Positions 26,097 through 36,789 are shown, counted from the stretch's first letter. The stretch: DNA of 64,000 bases from Streptomyces sp. F63 (GCF_018070345.1 NZ_JAGPXX010000001.1:1-64000); one strand, 5' to 3'. The notes: generated by a model not told the origin, from the sequence alone. Translations and numbers: made by a program.

Positions 26097-26969
26097 ATGA
26101 CGGGAACGCCGGGGCCGCAAACAGCAGCCGGAACAGCGGCCGCCACAACGGCGGCGAGCGCGACAGGGCCGGGAAGCCGTCCGGCCCGCGGTGCCCGCCA
26201 TGGGCAATGCCGCGGCCGGGACCTCTCCGGGCAGGTGGCTCTGGTCACCGGAGGGACGGCCGGACTGGGTCTGGCCATCGCCCGGGGCCTGGCCCGCGCC
26301 GGCTGCTCGGTCGTCGTCGCGAGCCGGAACCCCGCCGCCTGCCGGTCGGCGGCGGAGGAGATCGCCGGGGACTCCGGCGGGCCGGCCCTGGGCCTCGCGT
26401 GCGACGTCCGGGACGAGGAGTCCGTGCAGCGGCTCGTCGACGAGACCACCGCACGCCACGGCCGCCTCGATGTCCTGGTGACCAGTGCCGGAGTGCAGGC
26501 CCGCGGCGCGCTCACCGACATCGGCGTGGCCGCCTTCCGGCACTGCCTTGAGGTCAACGTGGTCGGCACGTTCCTGGCCTGTCGTGCGGCCGTACCGGTC
26601 ATGCGCTCAGCCGGGTACGGCCGGATCGTCACCCTCGCCAGCGCGCTGGGCCTCGTCGGGGCCGCCGACCGCAGCGGCTACGCGGCGAGCAAGGGAGCGG
26701 TGGTGCAGTTCACCCGCAGCCTCGCCGTGGAGCTGGCCGGTACCGGCATCTGCGTCAACGCGCTGGCGCCCGGGCCGTTCCGCACTCCCCTGAACGAAGG
26801 CGCGGAGGACGATCCCCGGGTGCGCGACTTCCTCGGCCACCAGGTGCCCGCGGGCCGCTGGGCGGACCCGTCCGAACTGGTCGGTGCGGCACTGCTGCTG
26901 GCCGGCCCGGACGCCTCCTATCTGACCGGCGCGGTCCTCCCGGTGGACGGCGGCTGGACCGCGCACTGA
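26097..26969 (+). CDS. short-chain dehydrogenase/reductase
   Basis: 290 residues of the classical SDR family. The cofactor motif [12 protein letters not shown] is at ~51-62, then CDV, the NNAG-equivalent TSAG, catalytic Ser in LASALG, and YAASK (Tyr/Lys). The C-terminal PVDGGWT is typical of 3-oxoacyl-reductase-like members. ATG 26097 follows GGGAGGGG at 8 nt. The N-terminal ~40 residues are low-complexity Thr/Ala and may not belong if a later start is used. Substrate unknown. Confidence 0.85.
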   Translation: MTGTPGPQTAAGTAAATTAASATGPGSRPARGARHGQCRGRDLSGQVALVTGGTAGLGLAIARGLARAGCSVVVASRNPAACRSAAEEIAGDSGGPALGLACDVRDEESVQRLVDETTARHGRLDVLVTSAGVQARGALTDIGVAAFRHCLEVNVVGTFLACRAAVPVMRSAGYGRIVTLASALGLVGAADRSGYAASKGAVVQFTRSLAVELAGTGICVNALAPGPFRTPLNEGAEDDPRVRDFLGHQVPAGRWADPSELVGAALLLAGPDASYLTGAVLPVDGGWTAH

Positions 26970-27082
26970 GCCGGGCGCGGAGGAAGGAGCGGAGGAGGGC
27001 CGGACCGCGCGCGCCGCACCGGACGGCCCGCGGGCGGCCCCGTACGGCGGCGGGAGTGACAGCGGCGGCACGGCGGCGGTGG

Positions 27083-27155
27083 AGGACATCCGCGACGGCG
27101 GGGGGACGTCCGCGGCCGTGGGGGGACATCCGCGACGGTGGGGGACATCCGAGGC
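27083..27155. repeat. four imperfect ~20-bp direct repeats
   Basis: Units share the pattern GGACATCCGCGACGG followed by a G-run; copies begin near 27085, 27106, 27126 and 27144. Function unknown; regulator binding sites or a small structured element are possible. Confidence 0.6.
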
Positions 27156-27274
27156 GGCGCGCACGCATGGCGGCGGGGACGGCGGTCCCACCCGCCGTCC
27201 CCGCCGTGGAGCCTTGACCGCGCCCGTCCCCACGGGCCGGTCCGGAAACCTGCCGGACGTACGGTAGGACTGCG

Positions 27275-27301
27275 CCGGGCACGGATCGTATCCGTGTCCG
27301 G
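27275..27301. promoter_or_regulatory. inverted repeat, candidate operator
   Basis: CACGGAT-CGT-ATCCGTG with flanking CCGG arms (one mismatch pair). No adjacent regulator gene identifies the binding protein. Confidence 0.35.
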
Positions 27302-27755
27302 GTGCCCGACCGCACGTCCGGCTACCCCAATGTGTCCCGCCCCCACAGCAGGACCCGCACCACCCACCATCGCCGCTGCGGCACACGGGCGGCAGGGCCC
27401 GGTCGGCCCACGAGAGGGACCATTGGTCCCCCTTCTCCTCCTCCGCGGCCTTCTCCGCCGGTACGCACCCGCGGCCCACGCCCGCGCGGGACACCGGAAC
27501 CGCGCACGCCCGGTGCCGGGGAAGCCGCCCCGGCGGGCGGCGGACGCCGTCGCCGCGAACGTCGCCGCCGCACCCTTCAACCCGGCCTGCCCCGGCGGGC
27601 GGCGGCCGTCCGGAGCACCCCGTCGCACGGCATGCGGCACGCCGGGGCCCTGCCGGCCGGACGGCGCGGCCGGTCCGGCACCCCGGTCCGGCACCCGGTC
27701 CGCACACGCCAAGAGAGGCCCGGACCGGGCCTGACGCCGATCCGGACCTCCGGGG

Positions 27756-27828
27756 TAGGCCGTGTGGGACTCGAACCCACAACCAATGGATTAAAAGTCC
27801 ACTGCTCTGCCAATTGAGCTAACGGCCC
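27756..27828 (-). tRNA. tRNA-Lys (TTT)
   Basis: 73-nt cloverleaf. Anticodon loop CTTTTAA gives anticodon TTT; T-loop GTTCGAG; acceptor GGGCCGT pairs with ACGGCCT with a terminal G-U; discriminator A. CCA is not encoded. Confidence 0.95.
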
Positions 27829-27952
27829 CTGGTGGTGCTCCCCCGAGCATAGCCCTCCGCGGGGCCCGGGCCGATCGGGTATACCCCTGTCCGCCCACGG
27901 CGGCGCCGGTGCCGGCGGGAACCCGCGCCCGGTGGCTCGGGCCCGGACACGG

Positions 27953-27991
27953 CCCCGGGGCCCGTACGCAGTCGGCGTACGGGCCCCGGGG
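27953..27991 (-). terminator. terminator of the DEAD-box helicase gene
   Basis: A perfect 17-bp stem (arms 27953-27969 and 27975-27991) with a 5-nt loop, 22 nt past the helicase stop codon. Confidence 0.8.
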
Positions 27992-28012
27992 CGGGTGTTC
28001 GGTCAGGCACCG

Positions 28013-30208
28013 TCAGCCGTTGCGCTTCCAGCGGGGCTTGTCAGCGCGGCGGTCGAACGGGCGGCCGCCGGTGGCGTTGCTGCTGCCGCGGTGGCCGTCA
28101 CGGCGCGCCGGGCGGTCGTCGCGGCTGAAGGGACGGTCGTCACGGCGGTCCCGGTTGTGCGGACGGTCGCCGCCTCGGTGGCCGAAGCCGGGGCGGTCGT
28201 CGCGGCGCTCGTGCGGGCGCGCTCCGCCGAAGCCGCCCCGGTCGTCGCGACGGTCGCGGCCGTAGCCGCCGCCCGGACGGTCGTCACGGCGGTCACGGCT
28301 GTAACCACCGCCCGGACGACCGCCGCCGTAGCCACCGCCGGAGCGGTCGTCACGGCGGTCACGGCTGAAGCCGCCGCCGGAGCGGTCGTCACGGCGGTCA
28401 CGGCTGTAACCACCGCCGGAGCGGTCATCCCGGCGGTAGCCGCCGCCGTAGCCGGCGGAGCGGTCGTCGCGACGGTCACCGCGGTCGCGGCCGAAGCCCC
28501 CGGAGGAGCGGTCGTCCCGGCGCTCGCGGCCGTAGCCGCCGCGGTCACCACGGTCGCCGTAGCCGCCGGAGCGGTCGTCGCGACGGTCGCGGCGGTCGAA
28601 GTTGCCCCGGTCGTCCCGGCGCTCGCCGGCGGGCGCGGACTGGGCCGGCACGGGCGCGGCGGCCCGCGACTCCTCCTCGGCGGCCTCCGCCGCAGCGGCG
28701 GCGACCGTGGCCTCGGCCGCGGCGGCGACGGCCGCTTCCGGGTCCTCGCCCCGCTCGCGTGCGGCCCGCGCCACCAACCGGTCGGCGTCCGCACGGAGTT
28801 CGGCCGCGCGGCGCTGTGCCCGCTCCAGCTGCCGGGTGAGGTCCTGGACCTCGCGCTCGGCCTGCTTCGCGGCGTTGCCCGCCGACTCGGCCTGCACCTC
28901 GGTCAGCGAACGGGCACCGGTGATCCGGGCCACGTCCTCGTCGAACGCGCCCGCTCCGCCGACGATGTGGCGCGAGGCGTCGACGCCCGCGTCCTCCATC
29001 AGCCGGAAGATCTGCCTGCGCTGGTGCGGCAGCGCCAGGGAGACGACGGTGCCGCTGCGGCCCGCGCGGGCCGTACGGCCGGAGCGGTGCAGGTAGTCCT
29101 TGTGGTCACCGGCCGGGTCCACGTTGAGGACCAGGTCGATGTCGTCGACGTGGATGCCGCGCGCGGCGACGTCCGTGGCGACGAGGCAGTTGACGTGACC
29201 GTCCTTGAAGTCGGCCAGCGTCCGGGTCCGGGCGCCCTGCGTCATACCGCCGTGCAGCGCGTCCGCGCGCACCCCGGTGTCGAGAAGCTGCTCGGCGACG
29301 CGGTCGGCGCCCATCTGAGTCCGCACGAAGATGATCGTGCGGCCCTTGCGGGCGGCGATCGCGGCCGTGACGGGCGCCTTGTCCTTGGGCTTCACGACGA
29401 GCACGTGGTGGCTCATGGTGGTGACCGCGCCCTGCGCCGCGTCGACCTCGTGTGTCACCGGGTCGACCAGATAGCGCTTGACCAGGGTGTCGATCTCGTT
29501 CTCCAGCGTCGCGGAGAACAGCAGGCGCTGGCCGCCGGCCGGCACGAGGTCGAGGATCTCGGTGACCTCGGGCAGGAAGCCCATGTCGGCCATCTGGTCG
29601 GCCTCGTCGAGGACGGCGACCTCGACCTTGTCGAGCGTCGCGGCACCCCGGTCGATGAGGTCGCGCAGCCGGCCGGGGGTGGCGACGAGGATGTCGACAC
29701 CGCGCTCCAGGGCGTAGATCTGGTTGCCCATGGAGGTGCCGCCGCAGACGACCTTCATCTTCAGGCCGAGGACGTCGCCGTAGGGCTGGAGGGCGTCGGC
29801 GACCTGCATCGCCAGCTCGCGGGTCGGGGTGAGGATCAGGCCCCGGGGGCGCTTCTTCTCGGTGCGGCCCTCGGCGAGGCGGGTGAGCAGCGGCAGACCG
29901 AAGGAGAGCGTCTTGCCGGAGCCCGTGCGGCCGCGGCCGAGGATGTCCTTGCCCGCCAGGGCGTCCGGGATGGTCGCCGCCTGGATCGGGAACGGGGTGA
30001 CGACGCCGTTCTGGGAGAGCTTGCGGACGATCGCCTCGGCCAGACCGAGGTCGCCGAAGGTGACGCCGGGGGTCGCGGCGGCCTCCGCCCGGGGGGACTC
30101 CGGGGATTCACCGGTGGTGGCGGGGTTCTCGTCGTCTCCGGTACCGGGGAGGGCGGTGATCTCCGCGTCCTCGGGCATGACGGCGCGGTCAGTGGCAGAA
30201 ATGGACAT
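28013..30208 (-). CDS. DEAD-box RNA helicase with Arg/Asp/Gly-rich tail
   Basis: 731 residues. Core helicase motifs: Q-motif region ([11 protein letters not shown]), Walker A GRTGSGKT at ~92, TPTRELA, LDEAD at ~199, SAT, and [11 protein letters not shown] helical linker with Ala/Glu repeats leads to a ~200-residue tail (from ~527) of [18 protein letters not shown] repeats, a disordered RNA-binding region like those of cold-shock helicases. It probably remodels structured RNA or ribosomal intermediates. ATG 30208 has GGAAGG 12 nt upstream, a weak start. A strong terminator follows the stop. Confidence 0.93.
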   Translation of the reverse strand: MSISATDRAVMPEDAEITALPGTGDDENPATTGESPESPRAEAAATPGVTFGDLGLAEAIVRKLSQNGVVTPFPIQAATIPDALAGKDILGRGRTGSGKTLSFGLPLLTRLAEGRTEKKRPRGLILTPTRELAMQVADALQPYGDVLGLKMKVVCGGTSMGNQIYALERGVDILVATPGRLRDLIDRGAATLDKVEVAVLDEADQMADMGFLPEVTEILDLVPAGGQRLLFSATLENEIDTLVKRYLVDPVTHEVDAAQGAVTTMSHHVLVVKPKDKAPVTAAIAARKGRTIIFVRTQMGADRVAEQLLDTGVRADALHGGMTQGARTRTLADFKDGHVNCLVATDVAARGIHVDDIDLVLNVDPAGDHKDYLHRSGRTARAGRSGTVVSLALPHQRRQIFRLMEDAGVDASRHIVGGAGAFDEDVARITGARSLTEVQAESAGNAAKQAEREVQDLTRQLERAQRRAAELRADADRLVARAARERGEDPEAAVAAAAEATVAAAAAEAAEEESRAAAPVPAQSAPAGERRDDRGNFDRRDRRDDRSGGYGDRGDRGGYGRERRDDRSSGGFGRDRGDRRDDRSAGYGGGYRRDDRSGGGYSRDRRDDRSGGGFSRDRRDDRSGGGYGGGRPGGGYSRDRRDDRPGGGYGRDRRDDRGGFGGARPHERRDDRPGFGHRGGDRPHNRDRRDDRPFSRDDRPARRDGHRGSSNATGGRPFDRRADKPRWKRNG

Positions 30209-30729
30209 GCGAAATGCAAACCTTCCGGAGTCTCGGCACGCGCCCAAACTCCGTGTATGCATACGCCCGCCTCTATGCGGTCAGCCACGGTTCGGTACAG
30301 GAACGCGCCACACGGCGCATTCATCGCCTCGATCTTCGAGGAGACATGGTAGCGCCGGGCAAATGGGATCAAACGATCTGTCACCATACGCACCCGGAAC
30401 CCCGAAGCGCAAATCGGCTCCGGCGGGAGGTCCCGGGATGGGTGCGGTGGTCGGTCGCGGGGTCGTCGTCGCGGTCCGAACCGCGCTCCTCCAGCCTACC
30501 GGACGGGCACGGCAACCGGATCCGCCGGTGCGCGGGCCCGGTTTCCCGGGTGGTGCGGAGCACCATCCCGCCGCGGGCCGGGCTGCGGTGTCCCGCCCGC
30601 CGGCACCGGCGGATCCGGGCGTTCCCGGGGCCGGACGGCGTGGTTGTCCCGCGGTGTCCGTGTCCTGCGCGGCGCGGGCGGAGTTGAGCAGACCGGCCTG
30701 CCCGCCCCGCTATCCGGAGGTGCCCGCCC
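30209..30729. other. helicase leader and intergenic region
   Basis: 521 bp. The minus strand offers a short frame beginning ATGAATGCGCC near 30325 (preceded by GAGGCG) that would overlap the helicase start, a possible upstream ORF in a long leader. A 10-bp palindrome GTATGCATAC sits at 30255-30264. Otherwise nothing clear. Confidence 0.4.
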
Positions 30730-31632
<903 letters not shown>

Positions 31633-31718
31633 ACGGTCCCGCGGCCCGGGGCCCGTACCCCGGCCGGCGAACGCGCGCGGGGCCGCGGCCGGCGCGCCTC
31701 CGCGCCACCGGGCCCGGC

Positions 31719-32096
31719 TCATCCCGGGACGAGCCCTCCGGTCAGCCCCGCGCCCAGGGCGAACGCCCCCAGTCCGCCCGCCAGTGACAGGCCGACGTTG
31801 GCCGCCGCGAGGCCGCCGCGTCCTCGCTCGGCCAGCCGCAGCGTCTCGTACGAGAACGTCGAGTACGTGGTGAGCGCCCCGCACAGCCCCGTCGCCAGCA
31901 GCAGTCGCGGCCCGTCCGCGTCCGCTCCGGCGCCGAGCGCCCCGGTGAGCAGCCCGAGCAGCAGGCTGCCCGCCACATTGACGGCCACCGTGCCCCAGGG
32001 GAACACCGATCCGTGCCGTGCCTGGACCGCGCGATCGGTGAGATAGCGCAGCGGGGCGCCCACGGCGGCTCCGAGCGCGACCAGCAGCCAGTTCAC
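31719..32096 (-). CDS. crcB: CrcB-type fluoride channel subunit
   Basis: 125 residues, four hydrophobic helices. Family motifs: [14 protein letters not shown] near the N-terminus, NVAGSLLLG in the second helix and [15 protein letters not shown] in the third. Fluc/CrcB dimers export fluoride. GTG 32096 overlaps the stop of the upstream crcB paralogue by 4 nt (GTGA), so the two are translationally coupled and may form a heterodimer as in other paired crcB loci. Confidence 0.9.
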   Translation of the reverse strand: MNWLLVALGAAVGAPLRYLTDRAVQARHGSVFPWGTVAVNVAGSLLLGLLTGALGAGADADGPRLLLATGLCGALTTYSTFSYETLRLAERGRGGLAAANVGLSLAGGLGAFALGAGLTGGLVPG

Positions 32097-32893
32097 CGGG
32101 CCCCGGCCTCCATCCCCGTTCCCCTTCCCCTTCCGTCCCCGGACCCGGCCTCCGGACCGGCTCCGGCCTGCGTCTCCGTCTCCGTCTCCGTCTTCCCCGT
32201 GCCGGGCAGGCCCAGGGCTCTGCGGGTCAGCACGGCCGCCGCCCACACCCCGGTCAGCGCGGCGACGAGCGTCCCCGCCGCGTAGGCCGACGCCGCCACG
32301 GTCTCGCCGCGCGCCAGGAGCCCCGGCACATCGGCCGCGTAGGTCGACAAGGTGGTGAAGCCGCCGAGCACGCCCGTGCCGAGGAAGGGGCGCAGCAGCG
32401 GATGCGGGGAGGCGTCCGGCCGCTCGGTCACCAGCACCATCAGCAGCCCGATCAGGGCGCTTCCCACCGCGTTGACGGCGAGGACCGCCCACGGGACGGT
32501 GCCGGGCCGTGCCGGCCAGGCGAGCGTCATCCCGTACCGGGCGCAGGCGCCGAGCGCACCGCCCGCCGAGACGACGGCGAGCGTTCCCCACAGCGCGCGG
32601 CCGGCGGCCTCGGCCCGCTGCTGCGGGACGTGCAGATCGATGTCGGGGTCGACCGCCAGCGGTGCCCGCCCGGCGGATGTCGCTCCCGCCGGGCGCGGGC
32701 CGCCGCCCGCGCCCTCCGCGCCGCCCGCGCCGCCCGTGCCCTCCGCGCCGTCCGCGCCGGACGGGCCCTGCGCGCCTCGGGGCGCGCCCCGCTCACCCCG
32801 TCCCCCGGGCCGGGACGGGGATGCCGGACGGGCCGCCCCGGCCGGGTCCTCCGGGCCGCCGCTGCCGTCCGCCTGTGCGTCCGTCCCGCTCAT
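32093..32893 (-). CDS. crcB: CrcB-type fluoride channel subunit with long N-terminal extension
   Basis: 266 residues. The CrcB core lies at ~95-230 ([42 protein letters not shown]). It is preceded by ~95 Gly/Ala/Pro-rich residues and followed by a charged tail with Thr-Glu repeats, so it is about twice the usual family length. Its ATG (32893) overlaps the stop of the zincin gene as ATGA, and its stop overlaps the next crcB as GTGA. The extension is probably cytosolic and disordered. Confidence 0.88.
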   Translation of the reverse strand: MSGTDAQADGSGGPEDPAGAARPASPSRPGGRGERGAPRGAQGPSGADGAEGTGGAGGAEGAGGGPRPAGATSAGRAPLAVDPDIDLHVPQQRAEAAGRALWGTLAVVSAGGALGACARYGMTLAWPARPGTVPWAVLAVNAVGSALIGLLMVLVTERPDASPHPLLRPFLGTGVLGGFTTLSTYAADVPGLLARGETVAASAYAAGTLVAALTGVWAAAVLTRRALGLPGTGKTETETETQAGAGPEAGSGDGRGRGTGMEAGAR

Positions 32894-33240
32894 CCGTATC
32901 CCAGGGCGTGCAGCCGTTCGTCGTCGATGCCGAAGTGATGGGCGATCTCGTGGACGACCGTCACCTCGGTCTCCTCGACGACCTCCTCCCGGCTTCCGCA
33001 CATCCGGAGCGTCGGCCCCCGGTAGACGGTGATCCGGTCGGGCAGCACGCCCGCGTACCACTCGCCCCGCTCCGTCAGGGGAGTGCCCTCGTAGATGCCG
33101 AGGAGTTCCGGGTCCTCGGCGGGCGGCTCGTCCTCGACGAACACCGCCACGTTGTCCATGAGCCGCGTCAGCTCGGGCGGGATGCGGTCCAGCGCCTCGG
33201 CGACCAGTTCCTCGAACTCCTCACGCGTCATCTCCAGCAC
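32890..33240 (-). CDS. zincin-like metallopeptidase (PF06262 type)
   Basis: 116 residues, a small actinobacterial metallopeptidase-like protein with [11 protein letters not shown] (HExxHxxGxxD) near the C-terminus. The start is GTG 33240 (VLEMTREEF) or ATG 33231. It heads a tightly overlapping operon with two crcB genes. Whether it has proteolytic activity or a role in fluoride export is unknown; co-translation is seen in the sequence, function is inferred. Confidence 0.85.
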   Translation of the reverse strand: MLEMTREEFEELVAEALDRIPPELTRLMDNVAVFVEDEPPAEDPELLGIYEGTPLTERGEWYAGVLPDRITVYRGPTLRMCGSREEVVEETEVTVVHEIAHHFGIDDERLHALGYG

Positions 33241-33405
33241 GCCCCCATTCTGCGCCACCCCCGTGCTCCCGCCGCCGTTGCGCGACCGGCGACCGGCGAC
33301 CGCGGACGGGCGGCGGCAGCGTCGGCAGCGTCGGCGGGAAGAAACCGGGGGCCGCGCCGGTTGACTTCCCGCATAGCGATCACCACGGAAGGGCATACGG
33401 CAGCA

Positions 33406-35040
33406 ATGGCACGCGAACCACTCCGCCGCCGCTTCAGCCTGCCGTTCCCGGGCCGGAGCGGCGGCCTTCGCCCGCAGGTTCCGGCGGCGCGGCCGCTCGG
33501 TCACACACCGCATCCGTACGCCCGTGCCGCCGGGCTGGTGTCGGTCGTGCTGATCGGCGCCTGGCTGGGCCTGCTCGTGGTCGGCAGTGTGCAGACGCCG
33601 GTGGGGCCCATGGACACCAAGATGGCGCTGCGCCCGTCGGTCTCGGGCGGCACGAAGATCAACGTGTCACCCCTCGGCGCCCTCGAGCTCGACAGCCACC
33701 ACGCGCCCCTCCGCCTCGACGTGGACGTCGACCAGCTGAACCCCGAGCGGTCCCAGGCCCTGGTCAACCACCCCGAGCGGATCGCCGGACTGCAGGAGGA
33801 GATCGCCGGGGATGTGGCCGCCGGCACCATCGACCTGGGTGTGCGGTCCGTCGTCGCCGTGGTGTCCGGCGCCACGCTGCTCGGTCTGGCCGTCTACCGG
33901 CGCCCGCGGCGCGCGCTGGCGGCGGGTGGTCTGGCACTCGCGCTGCTGGTCACCTCGGGCGCCGCGGCGTACGCCACCTGGAACCCCAAGTCCGTCCTGG
34001 AGCCCAAGTTCTCCGGTTTGCTGAGCAGCGCACCCAGTGTGGTGGGCAACGCGCGCAGCATCGTCAGCGACTTCGACATCTACCAGCAGGAGCTGGCCCG
34101 TCTCGTCACCAACGTCACCCAGCTCTACGACGCCACGGCGAATCTGCCCGTGTACAAGCCGGACCCGACGACCATGCGCGTGCTGCACGTCTCGGACATC
34201 CATCTCAACCCGGCGGCCTGGCACATCATCGAGTCCCTGGTCGAGCAGTACGACATCGACGTGATCATCGACTCGGGCGACACCATGGATCACGGCACCA
34301 CGGCCGAGAACGGCTTCCTCGACCCGATCAGCGATCTGGGCGCCCCCTACGTCTGGGTGCGCGGCAATCACGACTCGGCGGCCACGCAGGAATACCTCAA
34401 GGATCTCGACAACGTCCGGGTCCTCGACGACGGCCGGTCCGTCAGCATCTCCGGGCTGCGGATCGCGGGCATCGGCGACCCGCAGTTCACCCCGGACCGC
34501 TCGGTGCAGCCGGCCGGTGACGGCGCGGAGCGGGCGGCGGGGCACCGGCTGGCGGTGGCGATGAACCAGCAGCGGGCCAAGGGCGACCCGGTCGACATCG
34601 CGGTGGCGCACAACCCGGTGGCGGCCCGCGAGACGGCGGGTGCGGTCCCCCTGGTCCTGGCCGGACACACCCACAACCGCAAGACCCACGAGCTGGACGG
34701 CGGCACGCGGCTGATGGTCCAGGGTTCGACCGGCGGGGACGGGCTCCGCGCGGTGGAGGGCGACGAACCGGCCGACGTCCAGGCCTCCGTGCTCTACCTG
34801 GACCGGGAGACCCGGGAACTGCAGGCCTGGGACGAGATCACACTCGGCGGTCTCGGCCTGTCGACAGCCGAGGTGAGCCGCCGGCTGCCGGACGAGAAGA
34901 CCCCCGGCGAGGGGGCCTCGCCATCGCCCTCGCCATCACCCTCCCCCACCTCGCCGTCCGCCGGACCCGGCCCGGGCTCCGGTACGGCCTCCCCGCCCGC
35001 CCGCCGGACGCCGTCACCCTCCCCCACGGGAGCGCCGTAA
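33406..35040 (+). CDS. membrane-anchored metallophosphoesterase
   Basis: 544 residues. One transmembrane helix (~43-62), an extracytoplasmic region, a second hydrophobic pair at ~145-190, then a calcineurin-like phosphoesterase domain at ~260-460 with HVSDIHLN, DSGDTMDHG, VRGNHDS and LAGHTHN metal-binding motifs. The C-terminal ~60 residues are a Ser/Pro/Thr tail. Start ATG 33406 lies downstream of TTGACT. It is divergent from the zincin-crcB operon. The substrate (nucleotide, lipid or teichoic acid phosphoester) cannot be told. Confidence 0.9.
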   Translation: MAREPLRRRFSLPFPGRSGGLRPQVPAARPLGHTPHPYARAAGLVSVVLIGAWLGLLVVGSVQTPVGPMDTKMALRPSVSGGTKINVSPLGALELDSHHAPLRLDVDVDQLNPERSQALVNHPERIAGLQEEIAGDVAAGTIDLGVRSVVAVVSGATLLGLAVYRRPRRALAAGGLALALLVTSGAAAYATWNPKSVLEPKFSGLLSSAPSVVGNARSIVSDFDIYQQELARLVTNVTQLYDATANLPVYKPDPTTMRVLHVSDIHLNPAAWHIIESLVEQYDIDVIIDSGDTMDHGTTAENGFLDPISDLGAPYVWVRGNHDSAATQEYLKDLDNVRVLDDGRSVSISGLRIAGIGDPQFTPDRSVQPAGDGAERAAGHRLAVAMNQQRAKGDPVDIAVAHNPVAARETAGAVPLVLAGHTHNRKTHELDGGTRLMVQGSTGGDGLRAVEGDEPADVQASVLYLDRETRELQAWDEITLGGLGLSTAEVSRRLPDEKTPGEGASPSPSPSPSPTSPSAGPGPGSGTASPPARRTPSPSPTGAP

Positions 35041-35123
35041 ACCGTTTTGGCGATCCCTCCTCGCATCCCATATGCTTCTCACGTCCCCGACGGTGCCGGA
35101 AGGCGCTGCAGGCGGGCCATTCA

Positions 35124-35196
35124 GCCCTCATCGTCTAGTGGCCCAGGACGCCGCCCTTTCAAGGCGGTAGCACGGGTTCGAATCCCGTTGGGGGCA
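35124..35196 (+). tRNA. tRNA-Glu (TTC)
   Basis: 73-nt cloverleaf. Anticodon stem CCGCC/GGCGG with loop CTTTCAA; acceptor GCCCTCA with TGGGGGC (one U-G pair); T-loop GTTCGAA; no encoded CCA. First of a Glu-Asp-Phe cluster. Confidence 0.96.
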
Positions 35197-35247
35197 CGCA
35201 TCACCATGTGCGAGACTGGAGAACGTCGCCGGCGCTCGCACGAGCTT

Positions 35248-35322
35248 GGTCCTGTGGAGCAGTTTGGAGTGCTCGCCACCCTGTCAAGGTGGAGGCCGCG
35301 GGTTCAAATCCCGTCAGGACCG
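35248..35322 (+). tRNA. tRNA-Asp (GTC), copy 1
   Basis: 75-nt cloverleaf with loop CTGTCAA (anticodon GTC), acceptor GGTCCTG/CAGGACC. Identical to the tRNA-Asp at 49703-49777. Confidence 0.96.
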
Positions 35323-35342
35323 CTGCAACCGCGAGGTTGCGT

Positions 35343-35416
35343 GGCTGGGTAGCTCAGTTGGTACGAGCGTCCGCCTGAAAAGCGGAAGGTCGCCGGTTCG
35401 ACCCCGGCCCCAGCCA
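35343..35416 (+). tRNA. tRNA-Phe (GAA), integration target
   Basis: 74-nt cloverleaf; anticodon stem TCCGC/GCGGA with loop CTGAAAA (GAA); acceptor GGCTGGG/CCCAGCC; CCA is encoded at 35417-35419. Its last 44 bp (with CCA) recur at 37977-38020 and, degenerate, at 41332-41376, marking it as an attachment site for integrative elements. Confidence 0.96.
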
Positions 35417-35437
35417 CCACCGCCCTGACCAGGGCTT

Positions 35438-35470
35438 GAACCCCTCCCCGACGCAACCGGGGAGGGGTTC
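35438..35470 (+). terminator. rho-independent terminator after the tRNA cluster
   Basis: 12-bp perfect stem (35438-35449 with 35459-35470), 9-nt loop, followed by TTTC. Confidence 0.85.
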
Positions 35471-35496
35471 TTTCGTGCCGCGTACGCCAACGGCTC

Positions 35497-36089
35497 TCAG
35501 GAAAGGGTGTCGCCCAGCTTCCGGAGTGCCGGAGTGCCTTCCGCTGCTCGTCGAGCGAGGCATGGCGTAGACCTTCATCGTCACCCCGATGTCGCTGTGT
35601 CCCACGATCTGCCGGACGATGTGCGGCGGCACCCCCAGGTCGAGCAGCAGCGAGACAGCCGAGTGCCGCAGGTCGTGAAACCTGATCTCCAGCCCCAGCC
35701 GCTTCCGGAGCGGGTCCCAGCTCCGTCGGAGGTTGTCCGGCTCCAGCGGTGTGCCGATGCGGGACGTGAAGATCAGTCCGTGTTCCTTCCATCCCATGCC
35801 GGCCGCCGCCCGCTCCTGCACCTGACGCTCCCGGTGCTCTCCCAGCGCCTTCACGACGAGCGGCGGGAGAGGGACCGTACGGACCGACCCCAGGGTCTCG
35901 GGCCGGACCAACCGGAGCTCTCCGCCGACGCGCTGTAGCGCGCGCTCGACGGTCAGCCTCTCGCGGTCGAGGTCCACCGCATCCCAGCGGAGCCCCAGCA
36001 GCTCACCCCGACGCATCCCCAGGACCAGGGCGAGCACGTAGAGGGCGTGCAACCGGTCCTCTGCCGACTCGCTGAGGAGGCATGGTTGT
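35497..36089 (-). pseudogene. int: tyrosine-recombinase integrase, truncated and frameshifted
   Basis: Only the catalytic C-terminal half remains: LALVLGMRRGELLGLRW (first catalytic Arg), FTSRIGTPLEP, then HDLRHSAVSLLLDLG (HxxR) and the nucleophile in MKVYA. Near 35572-35576 one base is missing, shifting HASLDEQRKAL into another frame. A further ~8-bp insertion near 35525-35540 (ACTCCGG repeated) separates the normal end KLGDTLS. The 5' half is deleted and the remnant begins directly inside the replication-initiator remnant near 36083. Integrase function is therefore lost. Confidence 0.85.
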
Positions 36090-36643
36090 TCCACAGCACG
36101 GCGTGCGCGTAGTCGTAGCGCTCCGCGTCCAGCGGCGTGCCGAGTTCGGCAGCTCCCTCCGGATGGACGGCACCGCAGCGGCAGCGGCCCGAGCCGGGGC
36201 GGTTGTGGACCGGGCCGAAGGACGGAGCGCTCAGGGTGGCGAACACCTTCGGGTGCGCCCGCACGGTCGGGGCGATCCCCTTCCCCGGGTCACCGAGCAG
36301 GCCCGAGCGGATCAGGTGGAAGGTGTTCCCGGCGTAGGTCCAGGCACAGGAGGGGCAGCGCGAGGCCCGGCGGTTGCCACACGCGATCCGCAGCCGACCA
36401 CCCGGGTCGGTATCGGTGCTGTAGGAGTACAGGGCGTCCCCGGTCCGCGCGTCCCGGGCTGACTGTGGAGCCTTGCAGGTGGATCGGGTCCGAGCAGCCA
36501 CCGGTGCGGCGCACCTGCTCGCGCCGGCGGTCGAAGTCCGGATCAGCGGCGACACGCAGGAGATCGGCGAGGGTCACGGGGTCAGCGCCCACGGCGGCGG
36601 CAGCATCGGCCACGGACTCAGGAGCGGCGGGAAAGACCCTCAC
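36083..36643 (-). pseudogene. RepSA-like replication initiator, frameshifted and truncated
   Basis: Starts at GTG 36643, overlapping the upstream small gene (GTGA). The first frame reads RVFPAAPESVADAAAAVGAD onward to CSDPIHLQG. One extra base in the CCCGGG tract near 36453-36459 then shifts the continuation ARTGDALYSYST, ACGNRRASRCPSCAW, HPKVFATLSAPSFGPVHNR, LGTPLDAERYDYAHAVLWN into another frame. These are RepSA-family motifs of AICEs. The 3' part is missing and the sequence joins integrase coding sequence near 36083, indicating a deletion that also removed xis. Confidence 0.82.
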
Positions 36644-36789
36644 TCGCGCCCCCGCGAGGCGTCGACGATCTCGACCTCCAGGACCTTCGCGCCGCAGCAG
36701 TCCGGGCAGTAGAGCTGAAAACCGGTGGTGTCGTAGCCGCTGCCCGCACAGGCCGGGCACTCCAGCCATTCGATGGCGCCAAAGGCCAC
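36640..36789 (-). CDS. small zinc-ribbon-like protein of an AICE remnant
   Basis: About 49 residues with two Cys pairs, CPAC and CPDCC, in WLECPACAGSGYDTTG and LYCPDCCGAKVLEVE. Small Cys-rich proteins like this commonly precede repSA in AICEs. GTG 36789 is the likely start; the 5' end may have been altered by the deletion that joined it to the GntR remnant. Its stop overlaps the rep start. Confidence 0.55.
   Translation of the reverse strand: MAFGAIEWLECPACAGSGYDTTGFQLYCPDCCGAKVLEVEIVDASRGRE

Larger units (their letters stand above)
26970..27755. other. 786-bp non-coding region with repeats
   Basis: No supported gene. It contains a cluster of four imperfect ~20-bp direct repeats at 27083-27155 and an inverted repeat at 27275-27301. 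Confidence 0.5.

Noticed and set aside
27083..27155. Possible CRISPR array
   Set aside because: Repeats are imperfect, contiguous and G-rich, with no spacers and no cas genes nearby.
26970..27755. Several overlapping frames in the gap before tRNA-Lys
   Set aside because: All are Arg/Pro/Gly-rich, lack ribosome binding sites and have no preferred frame.
35438..35470. Inverted repeat as an insertion-sequence end
   Set aside because: It is a stem-loop followed by T residues directly after the tRNA cluster, best read as a terminator.
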